Assembly (NCBI GenBank): GCA_902168085.1 | Contig: CABHOP010000037.1 | Span: forward strand, 82,243 to 146,242 | Origin: an uncultured Bacteroides sp. | GTDB taxonomy: Bacteria > Bacteroidota > Bacteroidia > Chitinophagales > Chitinophagaceae | Direction: 5' to 3' | Length of the DNA stretch: 64,000 bases | Shown: positions 25,941 through 34,307 of the stretch, in pieces | Layout of the letters: each line of letters starts with the position of its first letter | Position numbering within the stretch: position 1 is the first letter of the stretch | Program-made: the position numbers and the translations under genes | Notes under the pieces: generated by a model | What the model saw: the letters and a program-made list of their open reading frames with translations, nothing else | Database searches by the model: none | Told to the model about the DNA's origin: nothing

Positions 25941-26738
25941 TTAGTTAGGTGCTGTATGCCTGCTGCCCTGCATGGGCTTTTTCGCCTTTTCATAGCGCAG
26001 CTGTTCTACATTCAGCTTTTCCAGCACCAGTTGTTCCACTATGGTTTGGTGCACGATGTATTTATCGGGTATGCGTTTCTGGATGGCCGTATACGAATTG
26101 ATAATAAGCCGCCCTTCTTTATCTATACCCACCAGCGAAACCTCTGCCGCGCGTTTCAGGTTTTTATATAGCAGCAAGTAACGTTTGCCCTGCAACTCAT
26201 ATTTACTATCTATAATAATTCGGTACTTATCTGCACCCTGTTCTTTATAATAGCCTCTGAAGGCTTTTTCATCGATACTCAGTATCATATCATCCTCTGC
26301 CTCTTCGTTCAGCACACTAGCATCTCTGTAAAACTCACCGCCAGGATAGGAAGCAGAGTCGCTGTATAGCACCTTGCGCATACTTACCGCCCGCCAGTAG
26401 CCCAGCAGGTTTCGTTTGAATTTTATCTGTGTAGTCGTGTCCATTTGGGCGTAGGGCATAGGGCATTGTGTGCAGTACAGCGTCAAAATGCCATCCTTTT
26501 CCCCGGGTACTTCTTTCAATTGCTTAGCCACATCAGGCGGCATCATTTTGCGAAAGGTGTTATCGAAGGCTTCTTGTGCACCCTGGTCGGCAAAGAGTTC
26601 ATACTCGTCTGGAGGCAGGTCGGTGTATTTGCGCGGGGTATTGGCCAGTTTCGCAACATCACGCACCGTTTGTGCATGGGCAAAAGCGGAGGCCAACAGC
26701 AGCAGGCAGCCCAATATATATCTGCGTACATTCATCAT
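25941..26738 (-). CDS. secreted protein of unknown function, coupled to the antiporter
   Basis: The family is not recognised. The 265-residue product has a signal peptide ending AFAHAQ near residue 23. The mature protein contains LYCTQCPMP, a lone CxxC that could be a disulfide or metal site, and a beta-rich C-terminal half: YRIIIDSKYELQGKRYLLLYKNLKRAAEVSLVGIDKEGRLIINS. It ends in a basic tail. Its start overlaps the stop of the antiporter gene in ATGA fashion (26735-26738), so the two are translationally coupled. The C-terminal end faces the glycosyltransferase gene with 2 bp between stops. Confidence 0.75.
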   Translation of the reverse strand: MMNVRRYILGCLLLLASAFAHAQTVRDVAKLANTPRKYTDLPPDEYELFADQGAQEAFDNTFRKMMPPDVAKQLKEVPGEKDGILTLYCTQCPMPYAQMDTTTQIKFKRNLLGYWRAVSMRKVLYSDSASYPGGEFYRDASVLNEEAEDDMILSIDEKAFRGYYKEQGADKYRIIIDSKYELQGKRYLLLYKNLKRAAEVSLVGIDKEGRLIINSYTAIQKRIPDKYIVHQTIVEQLVLEKLNVEQLRYEKAKKPMQGSRHTAPN

Positions 26739-27946
26739 ATTACCTCTTCGCTTTTGTCATGGTATTCCGCCTTGTTTTCTTTAAAAAGCAGCAGCCCTAT
26801 CATCATCAGCAGGCTCGATACGGCTACTACAAAGAACAAGATACCACTATTAAAGCTACCCAGGCTTTTTTCCATCGGTATGCTGTAGAAAAGCAGTATC
26901 GTTACCAGCCCCCGAGGCATCAGGAACAATTCAGGGAATAAATTGGTTTTCAATATCAATCGCAGATACAGGAAACGCGCAAATAATAATATCACTATGA
27001 TAAGCGAGCCTAACTGCCATACATCAGGTAATATCAAAACTTGCAGGTTAATACTATATCCAAAGAGAATAAAAAAGAACGTTCGTATAAGGAAAGATGT
27101 TTCTGCTGTGATGGAGCGCATGAATAGCAGTGTGCTTTCAATATTTTCCTGGTCCAGCCAGCGTTTCATGGGGCCGAAAGTAAAAAGAGATGTATTATTG
27201 AACACCAAGCCAAACACCAGTACAATAAGCAGGGATGGCAGATGTATCATTTCGCCAAGCGAATATATAAGTGACAGCACGGCAAAAAGCAGGAAGAATT
27301 TTACATGTATGCGGCTTTTGGTAAGTATATATATCATGAGTACCGTAGCAAGGATAGATATTACAACAGCCAGTAACACATTGCCCCCAAATATCATGGC
27401 CGATTTCAGGCTCAGGATATTTTTCATGATCATGTAGTTGAAAACCAGTATGCCTATGATATCAGAAAACGAAGACTCGTATATGATAAAGTCTTTTTTA
27501 TCCTCCGGTAGGTGGCTGGTACTGGGTATCACGATGGCGCTGCTGATAATGCTCATAGGTACAGCATAAAGAAAGGAATTTTCAAACGGAACATCCAGCC
27601 ATTGCATCACCAGCACGCCAATGCCCAGTGCTGAGAAAAGAAAGATGAATAAGGCAGACGAAAAGGAATCGCGTATCAGCTTTACTTTTTGCCGGGTTAT
27701 TTTCAGGTCCAGCGCTGCTTCCAGTATGATCATAATGATACCTACAGCACCCAATATTTTTACCAACTTGTTTACTGCAGGCTCGTTGTACCACAGGTGG
27801 GCACTAAATTGTTTTATCGCAATGCCGGTAGCTATCAGTAATAATACAGAAGGAATATTGGTCTTTTTGCTAAACAGACTGAACAGATAGCTGACGATAA
27901 CAACCGTGCTTAATAGTATTATGATAGTATAAGTTCCTAACGCCAT
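26735..27946 (-). CDS. CPA1-type Na+(K+)/H+ antiporter
   Basis: A 403-residue cation:proton antiporter with about 12 hydrophobic segments. Family segments include IPSVLLLIATGIAIKQF in the first third and VPMSIISSAIVIPSTSHLP, the unwound-helix region of NhaP-like exchangers. ESSFSDIIGILVFNY is the ion-binding helix, in which Asp of SFSD is the expected carboxylate. There is no C-terminal RCK/TrkA regulatory domain. Physiological role: pH or sodium homeostasis across the inner membrane. The next gene, a secreted unknown, overlaps its stop. Confidence 0.9.
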   Translation of the reverse strand: MALGTYTIIILLSTVVIVSYLFSLFSKKTNIPSVLLLIATGIAIKQFSAHLWYNEPAVNKLVKILGAVGIIMIILEAALDLKITRQKVKLIRDSFSSALFIFLFSALGIGVLVMQWLDVPFENSFLYAVPMSIISSAIVIPSTSHLPEDKKDFIIYESSFSDIIGILVFNYMIMKNILSLKSAMIFGGNVLLAVVISILATVLMIYILTKSRIHVKFFLLFAVLSLIYSLGEMIHLPSLLIVLVFGLVFNNTSLFTFGPMKRWLDQENIESTLLFMRSITAETSFLIRTFFFILFGYSINLQVLILPDVWQLGSLIIVILLFARFLYLRLILKTNLFPELFLMPRGLVTILLFYSIPMEKSLGSFNSGILFFVVAVSSLLMMIGLLLFKENKAEYHDKSEEVI

Positions 27947-28110
27947 TGGTAGTGAAAATAACCAATTAATACTTACGGCTCAAATACGCATAAATAAACA
28001 TACCACACTTCTTGCAAATCAAATATTTAACCTGATTAACACATAATTGTTGTAATTTTTGAGAAATCATTTCAAAGTTCTCACATTTGTAGAGGCGAAA
28101 AATAAGCTGA

Positions 28111-29421
28111 ATGGCACTTGAGATATTTATTACCATTTTTTTGGTGTTGCTGAATGGGTTTTTTGTGGCGGCAGAATTTGCAATAGTAAAGGTGCGTACC
28201 TCGCAGGTAGAATCACGCCCCGGCTCTGCCAGGATCACCAATGTAGCCCGCAACATCCTCAACAATCTTGATGGCTATCTCGCTGCTACCCAGTTGGGTA
28301 TCACACTGGCGTCGCTGGGCCTTGGTTGGGTGGGCGAAGATGTGGTAACCAAAATGATATTGGCCCTGATGGCCAAGCTGAATGTAAATATTACTGAATC
28401 TACTGCGCATCAGATAGCCGTGCCTGTGGCATTCGCCACTATTACCATCCTGCATATCGTATTTGGTGAACTGGCACCAAAATCTATCGCCATCCGCAAG
28501 CCTGCGCCTACTACTTTTGTTGTGGCACTGCCATTACGTGTATTTTACTTTGTCTTCCGTCCTTTTATATGGCTGCTTAACGGATTCGCCAATACGATAT
28601 TAAAACTGGTGGGCATACAACCCATACACGAGCATGACCTGCATACAGAAGAAGAACTGAAAATAATAGTAACCGAAAGTCAGAAGGGCGGCGTGATAGA
28701 CGAGACGGAAAAGGATCTTATCCATAATGTTTTCAATCTTAGCGAACGTAAGATAACCTCGCTGATGACGCCCCGTAATGAGATAGTATGGATAGACGTA
28801 AATGACGACATCAGTATAACCAAAGACAAGATCATCAACAACAGGCATAATGTATACCCCATATGCAAAGATGATATTGATACGATACTTGGGTTCATCT
28901 ATACAAAAGACTTGTTGACGGAACACTTTGAAGAAACCCTGCAACAGCTGGAAAGTTTCAAACGCCCTGCATTCTACATACCGGAATCCAACCGGGCGTA
29001 CCAGGTATTAGAGCGTTTCAAAGAATCTCGTATTCACCAGGCATTGGTGGTAGATGAATATGGTTCTATAGCCGGTATCGTTACGATTAATGACATTTTC
29101 GATGCCTTAGTAGGAGATATATCTGAAACCAATGAGTTTGAGTATGATGTAACGGTTCGTGATGATGGCAGCATGCTTATAGATGCACAGATACCGTTTG
29201 TTGAGTTCTTGCAACGTCTTGATATAGAATCTTCCGAAGAAGATGAGGGAGATTTCATCACACTTGCCGGCTTCATCCTTGAGAAGATGAAAAAGATACC
29301 GGCAACCGGAGAAAAGTTTAGATGGAACAATTACGAGATAGAAGTAATGGATATGGACAAGAGCCGCATCGACAAAGTACTGGTTCAGAAGCTGGAAGAA
29401 GAGCAGCAGCAGGAGGAATAA
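28111..29421 (+). CDS. hemolysin/CorC-type membrane protein (CNNM transporter domain, CBS pair, CorC_HlyC)
   Basis: A 436-residue protein. Residues 1-190 form the DUF21/CNNM transmembrane domain (EIFITIFLVLLNGFFVAAEFAIVKVR, SLGLGWVGEDVV, FGELAPKSIAIRKP). Two CBS domains span about 205-330 (LMTPRNEIVWIDV; QALVVDEYGSIAGIVTINDIFDALVGDI). A CorC_HlyC C-terminal domain (about 345-425) follows. Bacterial homologues are Mg2+/Co2+ exporters regulated by nucleotides binding the CBS pair; 'hemolysin' is a historical name. A candidate promoter lies just upstream (TTTTTG ... CACATTTG). Confidence 0.93.
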   Translation: MALEIFITIFLVLLNGFFVAAEFAIVKVRTSQVESRPGSARITNVARNILNNLDGYLAATQLGITLASLGLGWVGEDVVTKMILALMAKLNVNITESTAHQIAVPVAFATITILHIVFGELAPKSIAIRKPAPTTFVVALPLRVFYFVFRPFIWLLNGFANTILKLVGIQPIHEHDLHTEEELKIIVTESQKGGVIDETEKDLIHNVFNLSERKITSLMTPRNEIVWIDVNDDISITKDKIINNRHNVYPICKDDIDTILGFIYTKDLLTEHFEETLQQLESFKRPAFYIPESNRAYQVLERFKESRIHQALVVDEYGSIAGIVTINDIFDALVGDISETNEFEYDVTVRDDGSMLIDAQIPFVEFLQRLDIESSEEDEGDFITLAGFILEKMKKIPATGEKFRWNNYEIEVMDMDKSRIDKVLVQKLEEEQQQEE

Positions 29422-29427
29422 TGATAC

Positions 29428-29871
29428 CTATGGGCACTGCTTTGTTACTTTTAGCTTAGTAATGTCAAAACCTTTTGCCTTCACCCTTTGTACAATGCTG
29501 GTATATACATCCGGGTCCATAGCAGGTTTGCGGCTTAGTATCCATAAATATTTGCGGTTGGGGTGCCCTACTACTGCGTAGCTGTAATCATCGGCCAGGT
29601 CTATGATCCAGTACTTACCTGTAAATGGCCAAAAAAAGCTTACAGTGAGTTTCGCATTCGTTTTTTTATCCTTCACGGTAGCTGTACCCGTGCTTTCTTT
29701 CATTTTGCCATCTACCTTGCAGCTATTCTGTACCCGTACTTTGCCATTACTTTTCAGGCTATATTCTGCTACCGAGCAGCTGCAACCTTTCTGAAACCGT
29801 TGCGGGAACGAAGCGATCTCATGCCATTTGCCCATATATTTGTTTATATCTACATAAGGCACTGTTTGCAA
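29428..29871 (-). CDS. lipocalin (Blc-like), signal peptide out of frame
   Basis: A bacterial lipocalin that binds fatty acids or lysophospholipids. The open frame begins at a TTG (29871): LQTVPYVDINKYMGKWHEIASFPQRFQKGC, containing the GxW lipocalin motif. It continues with SFFWPFTGKYWIIDLADDYSYAVVGHPNRKYLWILSRKP, motif 2 of the barrel. 147 residues are a full mature barrel. A perfect signal peptide lies just upstream (29944-29872) in another frame, so the gene appears to carry a one-base insertion at the junction. Unless corrected, the product would start at TTG and stay cytosolic. It faces the CorC-type gene tail to tail. Confidence 0.85.
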   Translation of the reverse strand: MQTVPYVDINKYMGKWHEIASFPQRFQKGCSCSVAEYSLKSNGKVRVQNSCKVDGKMKESTGTATVKDKKTNAKLTVSFFWPFTGKYWIIDLADDYSYAVVGHPNRKYLWILSRKPAMDPDVYTSIVQRVKAKGFDITKLKVTKQCP

Positions 29872-29944
29872 CTTTTCTCTTTGCGGCGGCCTTCACGCCT
29901 AACGCCAAGGCAATAGCCCCGCAGAACATAAGTAACCTTTTCAT
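29872..29944 (-). pseudogene. signal peptide of the lipocalin gene, frameshifted
   Basis: From the ATG at 29944 the minus strand reads MKRLLMFCGAIALALGVKAA and then diverges from the lipocalin frame. The lipocalin frame itself reads (stop)RPPQREKLQTV here. Removing one base in the GC-rich GGCCGCCGC run would fuse both parts into GVKAPQREKLQTVPYV. This is a real lesion or a base-call error. Confidence 0.65.
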
Positions 29945-29962
29945 AAATAACAGCTTTATAAT

Positions 29963-30001
29963 AATGGTTAAACATCATGCCGACATAAATGTTTAGCCAT
30001 T
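29963..30001. repeat. inverted repeat between lipocalin and T9SS genes
   Basis: AATGGTTAAACAT (29963-29975) pairs with ATGTTTAGCCATT (29989-30001), 13 pairs with one G-U, around 13 nt. It lies in the divergent promoter gap. No T-run follows, so an operator or leader hairpin is more likely than a terminator. Confidence 0.4.
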
Positions 30002-30098
30002 GATACTAAAAAATTTATAATATTATAAATAAAATGTTAAAAACAAGCCAACACTTTTTGCAATATGTACTGTCTTTATAAATCCACAACCTACACTC

Positions 30099-32009
30099 TT
30101 GGGTATGAAATACATCAGGCTATGTTTGCGGCAGGCGATATTATTGGCCCTGCCTTTCTGTGCCTATGCGCAAAACCTGGTTCCCAATCCCAGTTTCGAA
30201 GATTTTAATTATTGCCCAAACGGCATATCAGCAATTGATTATTCACCGGGATATACCAGTTTCCCATCTGTAAAAAGCTGGGTAAACCCATTGAAACGTA
30301 CCTCGCCCGACTATTTTCATACCTGCGCAGCGCCCAATAGCGGGGTACATGTGCCTGAAATAACATTTGGCCACCAACGCCCGCATACAGGTAATGCATT
30401 TGCGGGCATCATAGCCTGGGAAGAATATGCTACCGGTGGTGGTTTTGGTGAATATCTGCAGTGTAAATTAACAGCCCCGCTGAAAGCAGGGGAGAAATAT
30501 TGCGTGAGCTTTTTTGTAAGCCCCAGCATCTCTAAAGACATTCCGCGCAATTACATAGCTATTGATGAAGTAGGCATCAACTTTGGTAAAACCCAGGCGT
30601 ACAATGCTAGTAATGAATTCCTTTCTTTACCATATGATATTGTAACGCCATTTAGCACTTATCTAACCGATAGTAGTGCCTGGATACGGGTATCAGGCAT
30701 ATATGCTGCTAAAGGCGGTGAAGAATGGCTGACTATAGGCAGATTCAACAATACAGGCCTGCCGCCCAATAGTGTACAGGCTTACCCCGCTACGCCCGAC
30801 CCTAATATGGATTTCAGGGCATATATATATGTAGATGATGTAAATGTATCCTTGATCACAGCTGCCGATACCATCGTTTCTGTTCAGGATTCCAGTTATT
30901 GCGATACGGCCTCCCTGCCCATGACACTCGCCAGTTCGGGTTATGATGGCAATTTCATCTGGAACACGGGGGAAACCACCAGGAAAATAGTGGCCACAAC
31001 ACCGGGTATATATTGGTGTAAATCCATAGCCGACTGCAAAGTCTATTACGATACCATAGTTGTAAAGTATGACCCTAACCTGGAATTGGATTTAGGTAAA
31101 GAAATAATCAACTGCACCAATGGGCCTGTAATCATAAAAGCCGGCAGCAGGTATAATACCTACAAATGGAGCACCGGGGAAACCACATCCTCTATCACCG
31201 TAACACAGCCAGGCACTTATTGGCTGATGGCTGAAAATAACTGTGGTAAGCAGCAGGATACCGTAAAGGTATATATACAATCGCCGACAGACCCGCCCGC
31301 AGTACGCGATACCATGATATGCCAGCTGGTAAATGATGCCCTGCTGAATATAAAAGGCGACAACCTGCAATGGTATACCCACCCGATGGCACTAATAGGC
31401 AGCCCCATACAACCTTATGTATACACCAAAGAAGTAGGCACCTATACCCTATACGTGAGCCAAACCTGGGGGAAATGCGAAAGCGAAAAAGTACCCGTAA
31501 ATATTGACGTTAAATATCAGCCACGGCATACACTGGAAGATAGGATCAACATGTGCCAGCAAGACCTGAAATATATTGGCGATGAATACCCCGGTGTAAA
31601 GTATGCCTGGAATACAGGCGAAAATACCTGTTGCATCCTGCCGAAATATGAAGGGCTTTATCGTGTGGCCATCACCAATGAGTGCGGCACATATGTGGAT
31701 TCAACACGTGTATCTTATTCACTATGTGATGAATGTATTTTTATGCCTAATGCATTCAGCCCCAATGGGGATGGTATCAATGATAAGTTTGTATTGAGCC
31801 AAACCTGCGCAGTAAGCGATTTTCATTTGAGGATATATGACAGGTGGGGTAAAATGGTATTTGATACGAAAGATATACGCCGTTCGTGGACCGGTACCAT
31901 AGAAGGCGAATATGTGAATGCAGGCGTATATGTATATATTCTCGAATACCGTTCTGCAGGAACGAAGCTGGATAAATTCCTGAAAGGGAATATTACCGTG
32001 CTGCGTTAG
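30099..32009 (+). CDS. secreted protein with T9SS type B (gliding-motility-associated C-terminal) domain
   Basis: A 636-residue exported, probably surface-bound protein. The signal peptide ends CAYAQ; start is M1 or M3 (30105). Residues of about 25-265 form a beta-sandwich beginning NLVPNPSFEDFNYCPNG, a carbohydrate-binding-like domain common in this phylum. Three Ig-like modules follow, each with a 'trp-N/S-TGE-T/N' signature: WNTGETTRKI, WSTGETTSSI and WNTGENTCCI. The last 85 residues are the CHU_C/type B sorting domain: FMPNAFSPNGDGINDKF, LRIYDRWGKMVFDT, YVNAGVYVYILEY. It is cysteine-rich for the family. Partner or substrate unknown. Confidence 0.9.
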   Translation: MGMKYIRLCLRQAILLALPFCAYAQNLVPNPSFEDFNYCPNGISAIDYSPGYTSFPSVKSWVNPLKRTSPDYFHTCAAPNSGVHVPEITFGHQRPHTGNAFAGIIAWEEYATGGGFGEYLQCKLTAPLKAGEKYCVSFFVSPSISKDIPRNYIAIDEVGINFGKTQAYNASNEFLSLPYDIVTPFSTYLTDSSAWIRVSGIYAAKGGEEWLTIGRFNNTGLPPNSVQAYPATPDPNMDFRAYIYVDDVNVSLITAADTIVSVQDSSYCDTASLPMTLASSGYDGNFIWNTGETTRKIVATTPGIYWCKSIADCKVYYDTIVVKYDPNLELDLGKEIINCTNGPVIIKAGSRYNTYKWSTGETTSSITVTQPGTYWLMAENNCGKQQDTVKVYIQSPTDPPAVRDTMICQLVNDALLNIKGDNLQWYTHPMALIGSPIQPYVYTKEVGTYTLYVSQTWGKCESEKVPVNIDVKYQPRHTLEDRINMCQQDLKYIGDEYPGVKYAWNTGENTCCILPKYEGLYRVAITNECGTYVDSTRVSYSLCDECIFMPNAFSPNGDGINDKFVLSQTCAVSDFHLRIYDRWGKMVFDTKDIRRSWTGTIEGEYVNAGVYVYILEYRSAGTKLDKFLKGNITVLR

Positions 32010-32073
32010 TTTCATTATCGGGAAAAAATTGGTAACCAGTTGCTAAACTGCCTGTTGCCTGCTGCTAAATGGT

Positions 32074-32081
32074 TAACTTTG
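32074..32081 (+). promoter_or_regulatory. -7 element TAACTTTG ahead of feoB
   Basis: Exact TAnnTTTG match 13 nt before the feoB ATG, giving a very short leader. A TTG lies 16 nt upstream, somewhat closer than usual. I see no clear DtxR operator palindrome overlapping it. Confidence 0.45.
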
Positions 32082-32094
32082 CGCTCTCTCTTCA

Positions 32095-34203
32095 ATGCGT
32101 AAAGCGTACACCATAGCATTGGTTGGTAACCCCAACAGCGGGAAAAGCTCCCTTTTTAATGCCCTTACAGGCCTTAACCAAAAGGTAGGCAACTTCCCGG
32201 GTGTGACGGTTGATAAAAAAACCGGCAGCACGCATCTTTCCAATAACACAACCGCACACGTCATAGACCTGCCCGGTACCTATAGCCTGTACCCCAAAAG
32301 TGCAGATGAACAGGTTACCTACGAGGTATTGCTCAACCGCAATAATCCCGATAGGCCCGATATGATTGTGGTGATAGCCGATGCTGCCAACCTGAAGCGA
32401 AACCTGCTGTTCTGCTCTCAGATAATGGACCTGGGTCTGCCTGTTATCATAGCCCTGACGATGAACGATATAGCACGCAAAAAGGGCATCAGTATCGATA
32501 TCAACGGGCTGGAAAGGCTGATGGGTGTACCCGTTGTGGCCATCAACCCGCGAAAGAACAAAGGCATCACCCAGCTAAAAAAGACCATAACAGACTATAC
32601 TGCCGGCAGAAATATTACGTCTGAATTTATAGATGTAAAAAAACTGACAGGCGATTGGATAACGGAAGTAAAGGAATTATGCAATGTGGAAAGCAACTAT
32701 GCCGCCCTGCATATTGCTTGCAATTACTTGGAGCTGCCGCATCTTAACGCTGCTCAAAGAATTCGCATCGGGGCCTTGCTGGATGAAGTTGCTTTTCATA
32801 AAGCCAAAATACAGGCCGATGAGGTCATGCAGCGGTACCAGCGCATAGGCACCATCATGCAGCAATGCGTGGTAGAAGTAAACCCGCTTACACGTACGAT
32901 ACTTAGCGAACGCATTGATAAAACATTACTGCATCCGCTGTGGGGCAACCTGATATTATTAGCTGTACTGTTCCTGTTATTTCAAAGCATCTTCTGGCTG
33001 GCAGCATACCCTATGGATTGGGTAGAGCAAGGCTTCAGCGTGCTATCCGGCTGGCTGGACGGGTTGATGCCGGATGGTTTTGTAAAAGACCTGCTTATAA
33101 ATGGTGTGCTGGCCGGTATCAGCGGGGTTGCTGTTTTCATACCGCAGATAATGATACTCTTCGGCTTCATCACCATATTGGAAGATAGTGGTTACATGGC
33201 GCGTATCAGCTTCCTTACCGATAGGCTCATGCGCAGTGCGGGGCTGAATGGCCGTAGCGTAATGCCGCTGATAAGCGGTATGGCCTGTGCTGTACCGGCC
33301 ATTATGGCGGCACGCACCATTCAAAACCGTAAAGAACGGCTGATAACCATCATGGTAACACCGCTGATGAGTTGCTCAGCCCGCTTACCCGTATACACCA
33401 TACTCATTGGCCTTGTGATACCGGAGAAAAAATTTCTCATCTTCAACATGCAGGGCCTTGTACTGATGGGGCTTTACCTATTGGGCTTTTTCATGGCGCT
33501 TATCGTTTCTAAAGTGATGAGCCTGGTGATAAAAATGAAGGAGAAGACCTACTTTCTGATGGAGCTGCCCGTGTACCGCGCACCGCGGTGGAAGAATGTA
33601 GGCATTACCATGATAGAAAAGGCAAAAGTCTTTGTGACCGATGCCGGTAAGGTCATCATGATCATTTCCATACTCCTGTGGGCATTGGCTACTTATGGGC
33701 CACCTGCGCAAATGGATAAGGTAACCGAAAAATATGCACTGCTGAAACAGCAGAACCCCACACAGACAGAAAACCTGGGGCGGGCCGAGCAAATGGAAAA
33801 GCTGGAGCATTCCTTTGCAGGCATTGCCGGCCATGCTATTGAGCCCGCTATCCGCCCGCTGGGATACGACTGGAAGATAGGTATCGCACTTATCACTTCT
33901 TTCGCCGCGCGCGAGGTATTTGTAGGTACCATGGCTACGTTATACAGCGTAGGTTCTGAAGACAACGACGCTACCCTACGCGAAAAAATGCGAAACGCTA
34001 CACGTGCAGATGGTACGCCGGTTTACACCCTGGCAACAGGCCTGTCACTCACCATATTCTACGTTTTTGCCATGCAGTGCATGAGTACCCTGGCCATAGT
34101 AAAGCGCGAAACCCGCAGCTGGAAGTATCCCGTCATCCAGTTCCTGTACATGTCGGCCATAGCATATCTCGCTTCTTTACTGGTATACCAGCTATTTTCT
34201 TAG
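32095..34203 (+). CDS. feoB: ferrous iron transporter FeoB
   Basis: A 702-residue Fe2+ transporter of the inner membrane. The N-terminal GTPase has G1 GNPNSGKSS (11-19), the G2 region FPGVTVDKKTG and G3 DLPGTY (58-63). G4 reads T122-M-N-D125 where most FeoBs have NxxD. A helical GDI-like region follows, then two Gate domains with paired helices (DSGYMARISFLTDRLMRSAGLNGRS, AVPAIMAARTIQNRKERL, MSCSARLPVYTILIGLV) and an FAAREVFVGTMATLYSVG segment. No feoA or feoC is adjacent. A FeoA-like domain is present in the DtxR-type regulator at 11564-12226. Confidence 0.96.
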   Translation: MRKAYTIALVGNPNSGKSSLFNALTGLNQKVGNFPGVTVDKKTGSTHLSNNTTAHVIDLPGTYSLYPKSADEQVTYEVLLNRNNPDRPDMIVVIADAANLKRNLLFCSQIMDLGLPVIIALTMNDIARKKGISIDINGLERLMGVPVVAINPRKNKGITQLKKTITDYTAGRNITSEFIDVKKLTGDWITEVKELCNVESNYAALHIACNYLELPHLNAAQRIRIGALLDEVAFHKAKIQADEVMQRYQRIGTIMQQCVVEVNPLTRTILSERIDKTLLHPLWGNLILLAVLFLLFQSIFWLAAYPMDWVEQGFSVLSGWLDGLMPDGFVKDLLINGVLAGISGVAVFIPQIMILFGFITILEDSGYMARISFLTDRLMRSAGLNGRSVMPLISGMACAVPAIMAARTIQNRKERLITIMVTPLMSCSARLPVYTILIGLVIPEKKFLIFNMQGLVLMGLYLLGFFMALIVSKVMSLVIKMKEKTYFLMELPVYRAPRWKNVGITMIEKAKVFVTDAGKVIMIISILLWALATYGPPAQMDKVTEKYALLKQQNPTQTENLGRAEQMEKLEHSFAGIAGHAIEPAIRPLGYDWKIGIALITSFAAREVFVGTMATLYSVGSEDNDATLREKMRNATRADGTPVYTLATGLSLTIFYVFAMQCMSTLAIVKRETRSWKYPVIQFLYMSAIAYLASLLVYQLFS

Positions 34204-34307
34204 AAACCAATTGATAATAGCTCGTTAAGCAGGCGGTATCCGTATGTAAAATGCATAACACTTTTTTACCTTCGTGCATTCCTAATCCCTGAGTTTTAAA
34301 CCATACG

